Part shown: one piece after another, positions 6,415 to 14,870 of the stretch
Numbering within the stretch: the stretch's first letter is position 1
Layout: each line of letters opens with the position of its first letter
From: JBCBSS01 sp039819065
GTDB taxonomy: Bacteria > Bacteroidota > Bacteroidia > Cytophagales > Cyclobacteriaceae
Length of the DNA: 64,000 bases
NCBI GenBank assembly: GCA_039819065.1
Contig: JBCBSS010000010.1
Location: 1-64,000, forward strand
Direction of reading: 5' to 3'
Notes under the pieces: generated by a model
The model's database searches: none
Seen by the model: only the letters and a program-made list of their open reading frames with translations
Told to the model about the DNA's origin: nothing
Translations under genes and position numbers: made by a program

Positions 6415-8415
6415 TTACTGAGTGTCCTTTTCTACTTTCTTGATCTTCAGCTTTTCACCCGCGCCTAAATCAAATTCTTTCTTATCATTCCAGCTCATGA
6501 TGTCCTTAACGGTTACACCATATTTACGTGCAATACCATAAAGTGTGTCCCCCGATACTACCTCATGAATAAGAAATTCATCAGTCTTTTCCGCAGACTG
6601 ATTGGCTTCAGCATCATCCGAATTGCTTTGCCCTTGGCCAATGATAAGCTCCTGCCCGATGGCCAATTTATCGTTTATATCCAAGCCATTCCAATCTAGC
6701 AAGTCCTGAATGTGAATGCCATATTTTTTCGATAAACCATAAAAAGTATCGCCGCTTTGTACTTTATGCACTTTGGCGGTTTTTTCTTTGGTCGTAGCTT
6801 CAGGGTTATTGATTACTGGTAATTCATTTTTCTGAGTCTCCTCTTCATCGTCCGGCTGCCCCTTATCTTCTGCCACTTGTTCCTCCTCAATAGCTGTTTC
6901 TTCAGCTTCATCTACAGGTTTCACTGGCGCTACAATATCCTGCTCCTTTTTCACATCCTCCACCGTTTCTTCTTCACCTTCTTGATCATTTTCAGGTTCC
7001 TTCTTAACCTCCTCAATCTTGCCATCCGATTCCTTAGTTTTCGTCTGAACTATGTCTTCTGTGAATGTTTCTTTTTCTTCTTTCTCAACTAAAACCGGTT
7101 GTTCTTTTTTTACTTCGGGTACATCTTGATAGGCTACCGGAACATCTGCGGGCCTGATGTATCTCAACCAAAGTACCCTGCCTTCTTTCAATGGTACATT
7201 ATTGGTAATTCTATTCTTGAGTCTCAGCTTTTTCAGCTTGATACCATACTTCTGGGATATGGACCAAAGCGTCTCTCCTTTGCGGACAACGTGATAACGC
7301 TCTTTAGCTTTTGATTTCTTTGACTTCAGGTAGAATATGTCCCCGGCACTGATTTTCCTGGATACGTTTATATCATTGTACTTCAAGAACTTCCTTAGGT
7401 CTACACCACTTTTCTGAGATAGAGAGGTAACTTTATCACCGTCTTCCGCAACAATACCAGGTAGCCCATTGACACGAACCAAAAACGACCTAGATCGGCT
7501 TCCGGTTTTCACTATGGGGTATAAACTGCTTTTTTCCAGGTCTATTTCATCACTTACTGTTTGCGTCTTACCCTTCGGTACGCTTTCAAGTGCTAACAGT
7601 TGATTAGCACTGGCATCTGCCAGTGGTACGATCACAGGATAATTTTTATCAGCAGGTATACGCCCTTTACGTAACCATTTATTGTAGGCTACTAATTCTT
7701 CTTCTTCGACATTTACTTCTCTGGCAATCTCTTTTAAGGTCTTATTACCGCTGTCTTTGAATTCATGGAGTAATATTGGTGGATTGGTACGGCCCACAGC
7801 ATTTTCAAAAGCTACTTTATGGGCCAAGTACTTTTTCACATACCAATAAGTAGCTCCGGTAATATTCATGCTTTTCGCCCCGTTATCTTTTCCTTTGAGT
7901 GCCCTCTGCGCCCCACCTGCTCCCATTTGGTAAGCTTGCAGAGCATGAAGCCAGTTATCAAAAAAGAAGTTATTCTTCTTAAGGTATTTGGCGGCCGCCC
8001 TGCTCGCCGAAATGATGTGCATGCGCTCATCTATTTTTGAGTCGATGCGCAAGCCCATTTCACGACCGGTAACATATTTGAATTGCCAATAGCCTACAGC
8101 ATTTGAGGTAGACACTGCGTCTGGTATTAGGGCGCTTTCCTGTAATACCAGGTATTTGAAATCATTAGGAAGGTTTTCTTCTTTAAAGACCCTCTCAATG
8201 ATTGGGAAATAGGTATTGGCTTTATCAACCTTGATATTGAAATACTTAGGGCTTCTGGTCAGTGCATCTACATCTTTTTGAATTTCAGCCCTAGCTTTTG
8301 CATTCAGTTTCAGTTTGATACCTGCGAACTCCATTTTTTCAGGAACCCTGGGGCCCTGTGCGTGCAGATTGCCAACAACAAGAAGAAATAAAAAAAGATG
8401 AATAGTGTATTTCAT
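6415..8415 (-). CDS. MltD-like lytic transglycosylase with LysM repeats
   Basis: This is a secreted peptidoglycan-cleaving enzyme of 666 residues. It has a signal peptide (1-20, ending LHAQ) and an SLT domain of about residues 60-210 with the catalytic Glu at about 93 (LVLQESALIPDA) and the NAVGYWQF and AYQMGAGG motifs. Three clear LysM domains lie at about 374-418, 549-593 and 617-660 (for example VVSGDTLYGIARKYGVTV). Two degenerate LysM-like stretches occur near 224-264 and 310-365. A very acidic, Glu/Lys-rich linker spans about 430-545. It is third in a tight minus-strand run after the M16 peptidase and O-methyltransferase (7-base gap), so it is probably co-transcribed. Confidence 0.93.
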   Translation of the reverse strand: MKYTIHLFLFLLVVGNLHAQGPRVPEKMEFAGIKLKLNAKARAEIQKDVDALTRSPKYFNIKVDKANTYFPIIERVFKEENLPNDFKYLVLQESALIPDAVSTSNAVGYWQFKYVTGREMGLRIDSKIDERMHIISASRAAAKYLKKNNFFFDNWLHALQAYQMGAGGAQRALKGKDNGAKSMNITGATYWYVKKYLAHKVAFENAVGRTNPPILLHEFKDSGNKTLKEIAREVNVEEEELVAYNKWLRKGRIPADKNYPVIVPLADASANQLLALESVPKGKTQTVSDEIDLEKSSLYPIVKTGSRSRSFLVRVNGLPGIVAEDGDKVTSLSQKSGVDLRKFLKYNDINVSRKISAGDIFYLKSKKSKAKERYHVVRKGETLWSISQKYGIKLKKLRLKNRITNNVPLKEGRVLWLRYIRPADVPVAYQDVPEVKKEQPVLVEKEEKETFTEDIVQTKTKESDGKIEEVKKEPENDQEGEEETVEDVKKEQDIVAPVKPVDEAEETAIEEEQVAEDKGQPDDEEETQKNELPVINNPEATTKEKTAKVHKVQSGDTFYGLSKKYGIHIQDLLDWNGLDINDKLAIGQELIIGQGQSNSDDAEANQSAEKTDEFLIHEVVSGDTLYGIARKYGVTVKDIMSWNDKKEFDLGAGEKLKIKKVEKDTQ

Positions 8416-8422
8416 TCGGTGC

Positions 8423-9067
8423 TTATTTTTTCCTTAAAACCATTAGTCCATCCCTTACTGGAAATAGAACGTTTTCAACACGATCATCTGTGTGTACTTT
8501 CGCATTGAAATCAATTATAGCCTGGGTGTCTTTGTCTACTTTGGCATCTCTAGGCAATAGAACTTTCCCGCTCCACAACACATTGTCAGCTATAATAAAG
8601 CCTCCCTTTCTCACTTTATCGATAGTCATATCAAAATAGTTGCCATAGTTGATCTTATCAGCATCAATAAAAACCAAATCGAACTCTTCTTTAATTTCTG
8701 GGATAATTTCCATGGCGTTGCCAATCATATACTCAATGCTTTCGCTAAGGCCTGCTTCTTCAAAAAAGCCCCTGACCATATCTTCCAGTTCTTCATTGAC
8801 ATCAACTGTGTAGAGTCTACCTCCTTCGGCCAACCCTTCAGCCAGACAAATAGCCGAATAGCCGGTATAAGTACCTATTTCCAAAACCGTTTTAGGTTTG
8901 ATCATCTGAGCAAAAGTAGACAGCACTCTGCCTTGTAAATGACCCGAGAGCATTCTCGGCATCATGACATTAGCATGGGTATGTCTGTTGATCTTTGCTA
9001 GTAAGGGGGTTTCCGATGAGGTGTGATCCTCGGCGTATTTTTGTAGGTCTTCGTTGATGAATTCCAT
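8423..9067 (-). CDS. class I SAM-dependent O-methyltransferase
   Basis: The 214-residue protein belongs to the caffeoyl-CoA/catechol O-methyltransferase family. Motif I, which binds S-adenosylmethionine, is VLEIGTYTGYSAICLAEGL (about 61-79); the acidic residue ending strand 2 is in YTVDVNEEL; and the metal-ligand segment is LVFIDADKINYGNY followed by IIADNVLWSGKV. All key positions are there, so it should use a divalent cation and methylate a catechol-like hydroxyl, but the substrate is unknown. The gene lies between the M16 peptidase (6-base gap) and the transglycosylase (7-base gap) in a likely operon. Confidence 0.92.
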   Translation of the reverse strand: MEFINEDLQKYAEDHTSSETPLLAKINRHTHANVMMPRMLSGHLQGRVLSTFAQMIKPKTVLEIGTYTGYSAICLAEGLAEGGRLYTVDVNEELEDMVRGFFEEAGLSESIEYMIGNAMEIIPEIKEEFDLVFIDADKINYGNYFDMTIDKVRKGGFIIADNVLWSGKVLLPRDAKVDKDTQAIIDFNAKVHTDDRVENVLFPVRDGLMVLRKK

Positions 9068-9073
9068 TTCAGG

Positions 9074-10306
9074 TTAGTTGGGAATAAATGTTAGGTAGCT
9101 CAATTGATTTTCACTGAAGATTTCATTGGCAACATCTCGTAAATCCTGAGATGTTACTTTTCTTATCTGCGTAAAAACGTCCTCAAGGCTGTCTATTCTT
9201 TCAAGATCCAATATACTTTTTCCCATCATAAGCATCAAGTTGGTATTATTTTCTTCGGCCATAGCCAACTGTCCCATCAGTTGTTCCTTAGCTGAAGTCA
9301 ACTGCTTGGTACCCAAAGGAACATCCCTGAGCTTTTTCAATTCTTTATTGACCAACTGAATACTCCTCTTCATTTGTTTCGGTTCAGTCCCAAAAAATAT
9401 GGCGAACAAACCAGTATCTGTGTAGGGATGATAATTAGCATCTATGGCATAGACGAACCCGTGTTTTTCACGCAATACCAGGTTGAGTCTAGAATTCATT
9501 CCTGGCCCGCCCAGAATATTGGTCAGCATGAAAAACGGCACCCTCTTCTCGCTATGGATATGATAGGCATCGCGACCGAGTGCGCAGAGTGATTGTGTAA
9601 TACTGCGTTTCACTTCCAATGACTGTGCCTCATAGCCATTGAAGGATAACCTTTCCCTATCTGCTTTGAAGTAAGGTACATCAGAGAGATACTTTTGGGC
9701 CAATCTGATAACTTTCTTGAAAGGCAGGTTTCCTACGGACGAGAAGACTATTCTTTCTGTATTGATATTCTTGCGAATGAATTGCTTGAAGTCATCTCTG
9801 GTGAATGACTTCACACTATCTTCCGTACCGAGTATATTCATACCGAGGGGATGACCCGAGAAGACAACGTTATCAAATTCATCTTGGATGGCATCGTCTG
9901 GTGCGTCATGGTACATGGCCATTTCTTCCAGAATGACACCCCGCTCTTTTTCTATCTGTTTTTCAGGAAAAATAGAATCAAAAGTGATATCAGCCAGTAA
10001 TTCAAAGGCCTTCTCAAAATAGTTATCCAAAACAGACGCGTAAAAAGCAATCTTCTCTTTAGTAGTATAGGCATTAAGCTCACCCCCTACTGATTCTAAC
10101 CTGTTTAGAATATGAAAGGCTTTTCGTTTGTTGGTGCCCTTGAAAGCCATATGCTCCCAAAAGTGTGCTATACCTTGGTTCTTATGCTCTTCGTCCCTGC
10201 TACCGATGTCCAGAATAAAGCCACAATGGGTAACTCTGGTACTTGTCACTTGCTTGTGCACAAGCCTGATCCCATTGGGTAAAGTAAATGTTTCGTAATC
10301 CCGCAT
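9074..10306 (-). CDS. M16 family zinc metallopeptidase (pitrilysin/MPP-like)
   Basis: The 410-residue protein has the inverted zinc motif HFWEH (about residues 47-51) and the third-ligand region about 70 residues later (ERGVILEEMAMYHDAP). The C-terminal half carries the second M16 fold with GGPGMNSRLNLVLREKHGF and YAIDANYHPYTDTGLF. It has no signal peptide and matches the single-chain length of the processing-peptidase-like members, which work as dimers. It is first of three tightly packed minus-strand genes. Its substrate is unknown; family members degrade short peptides or remove targeting peptides. Confidence 0.94.
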   Translation of the reverse strand: MRDYETFTLPNGIRLVHKQVTSTRVTHCGFILDIGSRDEEHKNQGIAHFWEHMAFKGTNKRKAFHILNRLESVGGELNAYTTKEKIAFYASVLDNYFEKAFELLADITFDSIFPEKQIEKERGVILEEMAMYHDAPDDAIQDEFDNVVFSGHPLGMNILGTEDSVKSFTRDDFKQFIRKNINTERIVFSSVGNLPFKKVIRLAQKYLSDVPYFKADRERLSFNGYEAQSLEVKRSITQSLCALGRDAYHIHSEKRVPFFMLTNILGGPGMNSRLNLVLREKHGFVYAIDANYHPYTDTGLFAIFFGTEPKQMKRSIQLVNKELKKLRDVPLGTKQLTSAKEQLMGQLAMAEENNTNLMLMMGKSILDLERIDSLEDVFTQIRKVTSQDLRDVANEIFSENQLSYLTFIPN

Positions 10307-10323
10307 TGCAATTCTATATCCTT

Positions 10324-10331
10324 CAAAATTA
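10324..10331 (-). promoter_or_regulatory. candidate -7 element of the M16-OMT-MltD operon
   Basis: The minus strand reads TAATTTTG, matching TAnnTTTG, 17 bases before the M16 start codon; a short leader of about ten bases would result. I found no correctly spaced -33 TTG. Confidence 0.4.
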
Positions 10332-10402
10332 GCTATTTATTAACAAAAGAAATGGGGTTAGACAAGGGATTCGAATGTCATTTAGCCCAAGAATAGTAAC
10401 AT

Positions 10403-10432
10403 AAAAAAAGCGCTACACATACTGCAGCGCTT
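10403..10432 (-). terminator. intrinsic terminator after the TonB gene
   Basis: Read on the minus strand, AAGCGCT pairs with AGCGCTT (plus 10426-10432 and 10408-10414) around an 11-base loop and is followed by seven T. It lies 34 bases after the TonB stop codon. The plus strand has an A-run instead of a T-run after the stem, so it acts mainly on the minus strand. Confidence 0.8.
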
Positions 10433-10465
10433 AAAAAACCAATCAGACTATAATCAATTAAATCA

Positions 10466-11338
10466 TTAACCTGCTAATTTGAAGAAAATCGGGATGATCA
10501 TTCTTACCCTTACCGGGTTTCCTCGTTGCCTACCAGGTGCCCACTTAACACCTGCTTCTTTAATTACCCGTATGGCTTCCTCATCACATCCCATGCCTAT
10601 ACCCTTGGCCAATTGTACATCTGTTAGGGTTCCATCTTTTTCTACTACAAACTGTACGTAAACCCTACCTTGTATACCCGCTTTACGCGCTGGTCTTGGG
10701 TATTGTATGTTTTTGTTAATTGCCGCGTAAAAGGCTGCTAATCCACCTTCTGGTTCCGGTTGTTTTTCCACCACCATGAATATTTCATCAGCTTTTTCCT
10801 CCGGTTCTTCTTCACCCATATCGACTATTTCTATGTCGGCTATGGCGTCGTCTTCCGTCATTTCTATATCAAAGCTGATATCATTTTCGATCTCTTCCTC
10901 ATCGGCAACTTCTATAATTTCAAGTACCTGAGGAGCATTTTTTGGTGGCGGTGGCGGCGGTTGTTCGCTTATAGGAATATCCATAAGCTCTTCAGTATCC
11001 AGATTACTTAATTCTATGTCAACTTTGCTTACTCCGTCGTTAGCACTCCATTCAAAAAGTGCGATGAGTAAACCTAAGCTTATACATAGTCCAACATTGA
11101 ACCAAAGTGCTCTGAATCGCGCATTTCTTATTGCTTTAGAACGCTTTTGTTCAATTAACGCGCCCATCGCTTCTACCAACCCTTCGTTTGCGTTTTTATC
11201 ATCTTTTGAAGCCTCTTTGTCAAGCTTTTTCTGCTCATCAAGAGTAGGAATGTTCAGTCCCTCCAGAAGTTCTGGATGGTGTTCTTTTATTCCTCTATCC
11301 AAAAAGAACATTATTGTGGGGTCTTGGAAGTAGCTCAT
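10466..11338 (-). CDS. TonB family energy transducer
   Basis: TonB couples the inner-membrane proton motive force to outer-membrane receptors. I place the start at the Met beginning MSYFQDPTIMFF; an upstream in-frame ATG at 11386 would add 16 residues. The protein has a cytoplasmic N-terminus of about 75 residues, one transmembrane helix (WFNVGLCISLGLLIALF), a proline run (QPPPPPPKN), an acidic periplasmic linker and a C-terminal TonB domain (IQYPRPARKAGIQGRVYVQF, then DEEAIRVIKEAGVKWAPGRQ). The long cytoplasmic N-terminus before the membrane helix is a feature of many Bacteroidota TonB paralogues. No ExbB/ExbD genes are nearby, and the receptor partner is not visible. Confidence 0.92.
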   Translation of the reverse strand: MSYFQDPTIMFFLDRGIKEHHPELLEGLNIPTLDEQKKLDKEASKDDKNANEGLVEAMGALIEQKRSKAIRNARFRALWFNVGLCISLGLLIALFEWSANDGVSKVDIELSNLDTEELMDIPISEQPPPPPPKNAPQVLEIIEVADEEEIENDISFDIEMTEDDAIADIEIVDMGEEEPEEKADEIFMVVEKQPEPEGGLAAFYAAINKNIQYPRPARKAGIQGRVYVQFVVEKDGTLTDVQLAKGIGMGCDEEAIRVIKEAGVKWAPGRQRGNPVRVRMIIPIFFKLAG

Positions 11339-11386
11339 CTTTATTGCTTTTTCTACAATTAAGTGATACTGCATTGGACATGACAT

Positions 11387-11701
11387 AACGGTGGTCAGCT
11401 CAAAAGTTGACAGTAATCATATTGGACGGTATAACAGGAAAAGGTCATAAATAGAATAGAAGGGCCGTATCGTATAAGTCCAAAGAATCCCATCAACGAA
11501 CATGGACGACCGCAGGCGGGCATCGCTAACATCATCAATAGGCTATTTCAGCCAAATAAGGGCGATTTTTTTGGCATAAGGCTTGTCTAACATAGACTGT
11601 GAGATTATGCATTTTCTGTTGTACGCATTATCAAGGTGTGCTGCGTGGTCAATAGCAATGATCAAAAGTAGCAGTACCTCCGGTTTTAAATTCTATTTGG
11701 T
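11387..11701. other. intergenic region without a recognised gene
   Basis: This stretch separates the divergent TonB and small plus-strand genes and should hold both promoters. I see no RNA gene, repeat or convincing open frame. No clear TAnnTTTG element with a -33 TTG was found on either strand. Confidence 0.5.
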
Positions 11702-11959
11702 ATGAAGACTGTAGAAACTAAATTCCTTTTATCTTATACAGATGAGCAATATGAAGCGGCTAGGCTATATATCGATGATATGAAGCGCCACCGTAATCGT
11801 GTTTTTTGGATTGGCAAAGAAGACAAAAGTGACGAAGAACTCATCATTTCCCAGATAGCACACAGAATACTATCAGGCTTCTACAATAATTACGACCCAA
11901 GTTATGCCAGCAAGCAAATAAAGAGTATGTCTAATAGAAAGGATGGACTGAATTCTTAA
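11702..11959 (+). CDS. small hypothetical protein
   Basis: I do not recognise this 85-residue protein. It is hydrophilic and mostly helical by composition, rich in charged residues, with no signal peptide, membrane helix or cysteine cluster. The first part (FLLSYTDEQYEAARLYIDDM) has the look of a short regulatory or binding domain. It is convergent with the uridine phosphorylase gene; the two stop codons are adjacent without a base between them. A normal codon pattern and a start right after the intergenic gap support it as a real gene, but nothing shows its function. Confidence 0.6.
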   Translation: MKTVETKFLLSYTDEQYEAARLYIDDMKRHRNRVFWIGKEDKSDEELIISQIAHRILSGFYNNYDPSYASKQIKSMSNRKDGLNS

Positions 11960-12817
11960 CTATATCCTTTCCAGTACTTTTTTGATCAATGAATCCACCA
12001 CTTTGTTTGGGTTCGAGGAAAACCGATTTTTTATTCTATTGGCTATTATCGCATTAAGGCTAAGCACCTCATGCCCGAGCATTCTACCCATGGCGTAATA
12101 GGCCGCAGTTTCCATTTCAAAGTTGGTAAGCCAAAAGCTTTCGTGATGAAAATAGTTCAGCTCTTCCAGTAACCGAGGCAGCTTAAGGTCTAGCCGGATA
12201 CGGCGACCCTGTGGCGCATAGAAACCAGGACATGTCACCGTATTGCCAATCATCATCCCCTCACCGAACTGTTCTCTTAAAGCATCAGCACTTCTGGCTA
12301 TATATGGTCTAAAAGGAAGGCTTGTTTGATCCTGAAACTTGTCGAGAATGACATTCTCATACTCATCGTTGGGAAGGTTATAGAAATACATTAGCGTATC
12401 AAGCCCCAATGCATAATCGGCCATCAAGTGAGTGCCAATTGGAATATCTTCTTGCAATGCACCGGAAGTACCTACCCTAATGATCTTGAGCTTTCTTTTT
12501 CTGCTTTTCTCTTCCCGTTTCTTGAGGTCAATATTGGCAAGGGCATCCAATTCGGTGAAGAATATCTCGATGTTATCTGTTCCCATACCAGTACTTATCA
12601 CTGTTACCCGCTTCCCTTTGTACTTCCCAATGTGGGTGATGAACTCACGTTTGTTCATCTCAAACTCGAGGTCATCAAAATACTGACTCACCATGTATAC
12701 ACGGCTAGGATCACCTACCGCGATGATGGTGTCTGTAATATGCTTGGGTTTAAGATTAAGATGGTATACACTACCATCTTTGTTGAGAATTAACTCAGAT
12801 TCGGGTATTCTGGCCAT
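11960..12817 (-). CDS. nucleoside phosphorylase (uridine phosphorylase-like)
   Basis: The protein (285 residues) belongs to the NP-I phosphorylase family that cleaves nucleosides with phosphate. Visible motifs are IIAVGDPSRVYMVSQ (phosphate loop), VISTGMGTDNIEIFFTEL, IRVGTSGALQEDIPIGTHL (ribose and phosphate contacts) and the nucleoside-binding FEMETAAYYAMGRMLG. The pattern best fits uridine phosphorylase rather than the purine enzymes, but substrate preference inside NP-I is hard to call from sequence. Its role would be pyrimidine salvage in the cytoplasm. It lies 87 bases downstream of the acyltransferase gene on the same strand. Confidence 0.88.
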   Translation of the reverse strand: MARIPESELILNKDGSVYHLNLKPKHITDTIIAVGDPSRVYMVSQYFDDLEFEMNKREFITHIGKYKGKRVTVISTGMGTDNIEIFFTELDALANIDLKKREEKSRKRKLKIIRVGTSGALQEDIPIGTHLMADYALGLDTLMYFYNLPNDEYENVILDKFQDQTSLPFRPYIARSADALREQFGEGMMIGNTVTCPGFYAPQGRRIRLDLKLPRLLEELNYFHHESFWLTNFEMETAAYYAMGRMLGHEVLSLNAIIANRIKNRFSSNPNKVVDSLIKKVLERI

Positions 12818-12904
12818 GACTCACCTTGAAGGCTAAAAAATATATAACTAAGCACGGGTTTAAGCTTTAGGCATGTTAAGAAAAAAACACTCTCTTTCCA
12901 AGAC

Positions 12905-13543
12905 CTATCCTTCAATTGGTTTTGCTGGGTTGCCAAATACAGTTTCTCCTTCCTCCACACTGGAAATAACCAAGGATCCGGCACCAACTCGTGCACCTTT
13001 ACCGATTTCCACACCGGCTACTATTATCGCACCGGAACCAATGAATGCTTCTTCTCCTATCTTCACCCCGGCATTGATAATACTACCAGCACCAATCTGG
13101 ACGAAGTCACCAATTTCCGTATCGTGTTCGATGATAGCATTGGTGTTCAACATACAAAGATTCCCAACGGTACAATTGGCTCCAATTGTAACACCAGCAT
13201 TTACAAAGTTTCCATTGCCTAATGATGCAGAAGGAGCAATGGTTGTCATTTTGTGTATAGCGTTGACGGGAGTTACCTTTCTCCGCTCTTTCAACATTTT
13301 GGCGATATTCTTTCTATAAGTATTATCGTCATATGCCACGAATGCTTCACACTTCTTACCAATGTATTTAAGGTATCCATCGTCATCGGTTCTGCCCATG
13401 ATGACAATGTCGTTGAACTCCTGACCATGAAGTGATTTATCATCATCTAAAAAGCAATAGATGATAATATCATTACTGTTAAATATTTCCTGGGCTGAAC
13501 GGCCGAGACCGTTGGCCCCAAATATGATCACAGGGTTTTCCAT
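12905..13543 (-). CDS. NeuD/PglD-like sugar acyltransferase
   Basis: The 212-residue protein has an N-terminal Rossmann-like domain (VIIFGANGLGRSAQEIF, then IYCFLDDD) and, from about residue 100, a left-handed beta-helix of hexapeptide repeats (ANCTVGNLCMLNTNAIIEHD, IGDFVQIGAGSIINAG). The His in IIEHDTEIGD is the expected catalytic base. Family members acetylate amino sugars during surface glycan or glycoprotein synthesis (for example PglD and NeuD). There is no glycan cluster around it, so the acceptor is unknown. The C-terminus GETVFGNPAKPI is the usual end of this family. Confidence 0.88.
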   Translation of the reverse strand: MENPVIIFGANGLGRSAQEIFNSNDIIIYCFLDDDKSLHGQEFNDIVIMGRTDDDGYLKYIGKKCEAFVAYDDNTYRKNIAKMLKERRKVTPVNAIHKMTTIAPSASLGNGNFVNAGVTIGANCTVGNLCMLNTNAIIEHDTEIGDFVQIGAGSIINAGVKIGEEAFIGSGAIIVAGVEIGKGARVGAGSLVISSVEEGETVFGNPAKPIEG

Positions 13544-13571
13544 AGCACTTGTTTAATATTGGCAAATCTAA

Positions 13572-14870
13572 CTAATCACTTTTTGAATTAAGCACTTGCA
13601 TTACTTTCTTTTCCAAGATCAAGAACAATGGATTATTAGCCAATATGAGAAAGGCGAAAAAACAAATATAACCGCTTCGGAAGCGCGATAACGTACCAAA
13701 ATTAGGCACCGATAGTGCGAGGAATGTAGCCAAGATACCAACGAAGAAAATACATGATATGATTACTGGCAGCAACCTATTTCTTCGCAGTCTGGGCAGT
13801 TGGCTTAAGGCCACAAAGCTGAAAATAAGAATAACCAGGTTCTCGACAGCAGCCATTACTTTCAGTATGTCTGTAGCCTCCCAAATAACAGGTCGGAATA
13901 ACCCTGATAGAAGTGCCTTCGGCATATTAAATAGAATACCTGACCAGGTACCATCTAAACCTTCGTAACGAATGAAATCGTCAGGCGCAGATTTTTCGAC
14001 ATAGGCTGAGTAGTTCTCTGAGATCACCTCGGGTAACTGGTTAAGGTCTAGATTCGGCCGAAGGTATCCTAATAAGGCTATTGTGATTAGCCCGGTGACC
14101 AGAGATGCCGCTACGAGTATCGTACGCCTCTTACTACTTACGCCTTTAATAGAGGCCCAAAAAATGAGCATTGGTAATGTGATCGCCAATACTGCTGCAT
14201 AATAGTATTTGATGACCCACAATAGATAGAGCAACAATATAGCCCCTAATATCTCAGTTATTTTCGGTTTATCTCCTTTCGCAATGAAAGGAAGCCAGAT
14301 AGAAACGACAAGAGTGATCGCCATCACCGCTATGCTCTCTTTCAATATGCCGGAACTCCAAAAAACAAAAGAAGGCAAGAATAAAAAGCTAACAATGGCC
14401 GCCAGTTTTGTTTTCGGGAAAATATCAACCAGTCGGTTCGTCAGGTGCCAAACGCCAAAGAAGCTGATCAAAGAAAAATAAACTGAGGACAGCCAATAAT
14501 TATTCCCGCTCAGCAGGTTGACGACACTAAGCAGTTTGACCATAAAAAAAGCCCTGGGTTGACTGTAGGATTGCAATTGTGCCAGTACCAATTCAGTTCC
14601 CTCATTGGTATTAAACAATACTTTTAAGTAAACCATTGGCTTCTCAAATGCGACTTCATACAATACAGAAGCATCTGAGAAAAAAGTCAAAGTATCTCCT
14701 AATGTGTAGTAGAATGAGTAAAGGAACCCAACGGCTATACCACAAGCTATTTTTAAAGCGATGGCTGGAATGAAAAACGGCTTCAGTACTTGCCTACGCG
14801 ATGATCGATATAGTCGATATGCCAAAAGAAGACATACAAAAATTCCGATCAAAAGGAGAAGTACTTTCAT
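13572..14870 (-). CDS. polytopic membrane protein of unknown function
   Basis: The 432-residue protein has about ten to eleven predicted membrane helices and a short basic C-terminus. A loop after the second helix contains GDTLTFFSDASVLYE, and a later helix end reads PSFVFWSSGILKES; acidic residues in early loops and such repeated helix pairs are reminiscent of GT-C glycosyltransferases, but I see no decisive motif and do not assign that function. The start codon ATG overlaps the stop of the DUF2851 gene by one base, so it is translated in the same operon as pyrF and DUF2851. Confidence 0.75.
   Translation of the reverse strand: MKVLLLLIGIFVCLLLAYRLYRSSRRQVLKPFFIPAIALKIACGIAVGFLYSFYYTLGDTLTFFSDASVLYEVAFEKPMVYLKVLFNTNEGTELVLAQLQSYSQPRAFFMVKLLSVVNLLSGNNYWLSSVYFSLISFFGVWHLTNRLVDIFPKTKLAAIVSFLFLPSFVFWSSGILKESIAVMAITLVVSIWLPFIAKGDKPKITEILGAILLLYLLWVIKYYYAAVLAITLPMLIFWASIKGVSSKRRTILVAASLVTGLITIALLGYLRPNLDLNQLPEVISENYSAYVEKSAPDDFIRYEGLDGTWSGILFNMPKALLSGLFRPVIWEATDILKVMAAVENLVILIFSFVALSQLPRLRRNRLLPVIISCIFFVGILATFLALSVPNFGTLSRFRSGYICFFAFLILANNPLFLILEKKVMQVLNSKSD

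Noticed and set aside
12790..13014. 74-residue minus-strand open frame between the phosphorylase and acyltransferase genes
   Set aside because: Most of it overlaps the C-terminal hexapeptide repeats of the acyltransferase gene in another frame; sequence has no known pattern.
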